DNA from: Neobacillus sp. OS1-2
Lineage (GTDB): Bacteria; Bacillota; Bacilli; Bacillales; Cytobacillaceae
Length of the DNA: 64,000 nt
Assembly (NCBI RefSeq): GCF_030915505.1
Contig: NZ_CP133265.1
Location: 2,090,001 to 2,154,000 of the forward strand
Direction of reading: 5' to 3'
Positions 63,838 to 64,000 of the stretch are shown here, in pieces. Within the stretch, counting starts at the first letter, position 1. The number at the start of each line of letters is the position of its first letter. The translations under genes and the position numbers were made by a program. The notes under the pieces are model-generated. The model was not told where the DNA came from, made no database searches, and was given only the letters and a program-made list of their open reading frames with translations.

Positions 63838-64000
63838 ATGTTTGATGTTTTAGGAAAGCTAAGCTGGTTTTTTAAACAGTATCGGAAGCAGTACGCCATT
63901 GCCGTTATCGTATTAATAATAGCCAGTGTGTTGGAAGTGGTTCCGCCGTATTTACTGGGCACTGTTATTGATGTTTTAACAGCGGGTAAAATGACAAGAG
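63838..64000 (+). CDS. ABC transporter permease/ATP-binding protein, BmrC/YheI-like (partial)
   Basis: First 54 codons only; the window ends inside the gene. MFDVLGKLSWFFKQYRKQYA, then IAVIVLIIASVLEVVPPYLL and GTVIDVLTAG match the start of BmrC (YheI), one half of a heterodimeric multidrug exporter. The first transmembrane helix is visible. No strong ribosome-binding site is seen (AAAGTGGG further upstream). The partner gene should follow outside the window. Confidence 0.8.
   Translation, partial: MFDVLGKLSWFFKQYRKQYAIAVIVLIIASVLEVVPPYLLGTVIDVLTAGKMTR

Overview
The window comes from the chromosome of a low-GC, spore-forming Bacillaceae bacterium of the Bacillus/Neobacillus kind. The evidence is the gene order sigW-rsiW-cdaA-cdaR-glmM-glmS ribozyme-glmS, a Spo0E-like gene, arginase next to sigW, and Bacillus-type mtl, pai, mhq and bmr loci.

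Layout. 1-1.1 kb: the end of an rRNA operon (5S) and ten tRNA genes. 1.3-1.65 kb: six tandem 52-bp repeats. 1.9-10.4 kb: conserved core genes for arginine breakdown (rocF), envelope stress (sigW/rsiW), c-di-AMP synthesis (cdaA/cdaR) and cell-wall amino-sugar supply (glmM, ribozyme-controlled glmS).

10,384-35,271: a complete Tn7-like transposon of 24,888 bp, 25 bp past the glmS stop codon. It has TGT...ACA ends and a 5-bp AAAAG target duplication. Four TnsB-type sites at exact 20-bp spacing lie at the glmS-proximal end and three dispersed sites at the far end, as in Tn7. It encodes a divergent XRE regulator, TnsA, TnsB, TnsC and two TnsD/TniQ proteins; the first has a frameshift at a T7C4 run. 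Cargo includes a possible immunity gene, decayed genes, a DUF6414-like gene, and a type I restriction-modification operon xre-hsdR-hsdS-prrC-hsdM. The embedded PrrC-type anticodon nuclease has its Arg-x3-Glu...His triad. The operon would restrict foreign DNA and keep a tRNA-cleaving back-up for phages that disable restriction.

35.3-43.4 kb: an island of single genes or small operons separated by five copies of a structured, terminator-bearing repeat. The outer two copies share 516 identical bases. One module is a guanidine-I riboswitch over ykkCD in which a clean 126-bp inversion has split ykkC. Another is a MarR regulator with paiA-paiB. 43.6-45.2 kb: an IS256-family element with an 8-bp duplication.

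45.2-52 kb: electrophile/quinone stress genes, namely HxlR with a zinc-type dehydrogenase, then an MhqR-like regulator with two 18-bp palindromes ahead of DoxX, ring-cleavage dioxygenase, flavin reductase and MhqD-like esterase genes. 52-58 kb: rpiA, an IclR regulator divergent from a frameshifted Gfo/Idh dehydrogenase, small membrane and PilZ proteins, and an anchored esterase. 58-63.4 kb: the mannitol genes mtlA, mtlR, mtlF, mtlD. The right edge holds a leader peptide and attenuator before the truncated first gene of a BmrC-type ABC exporter.
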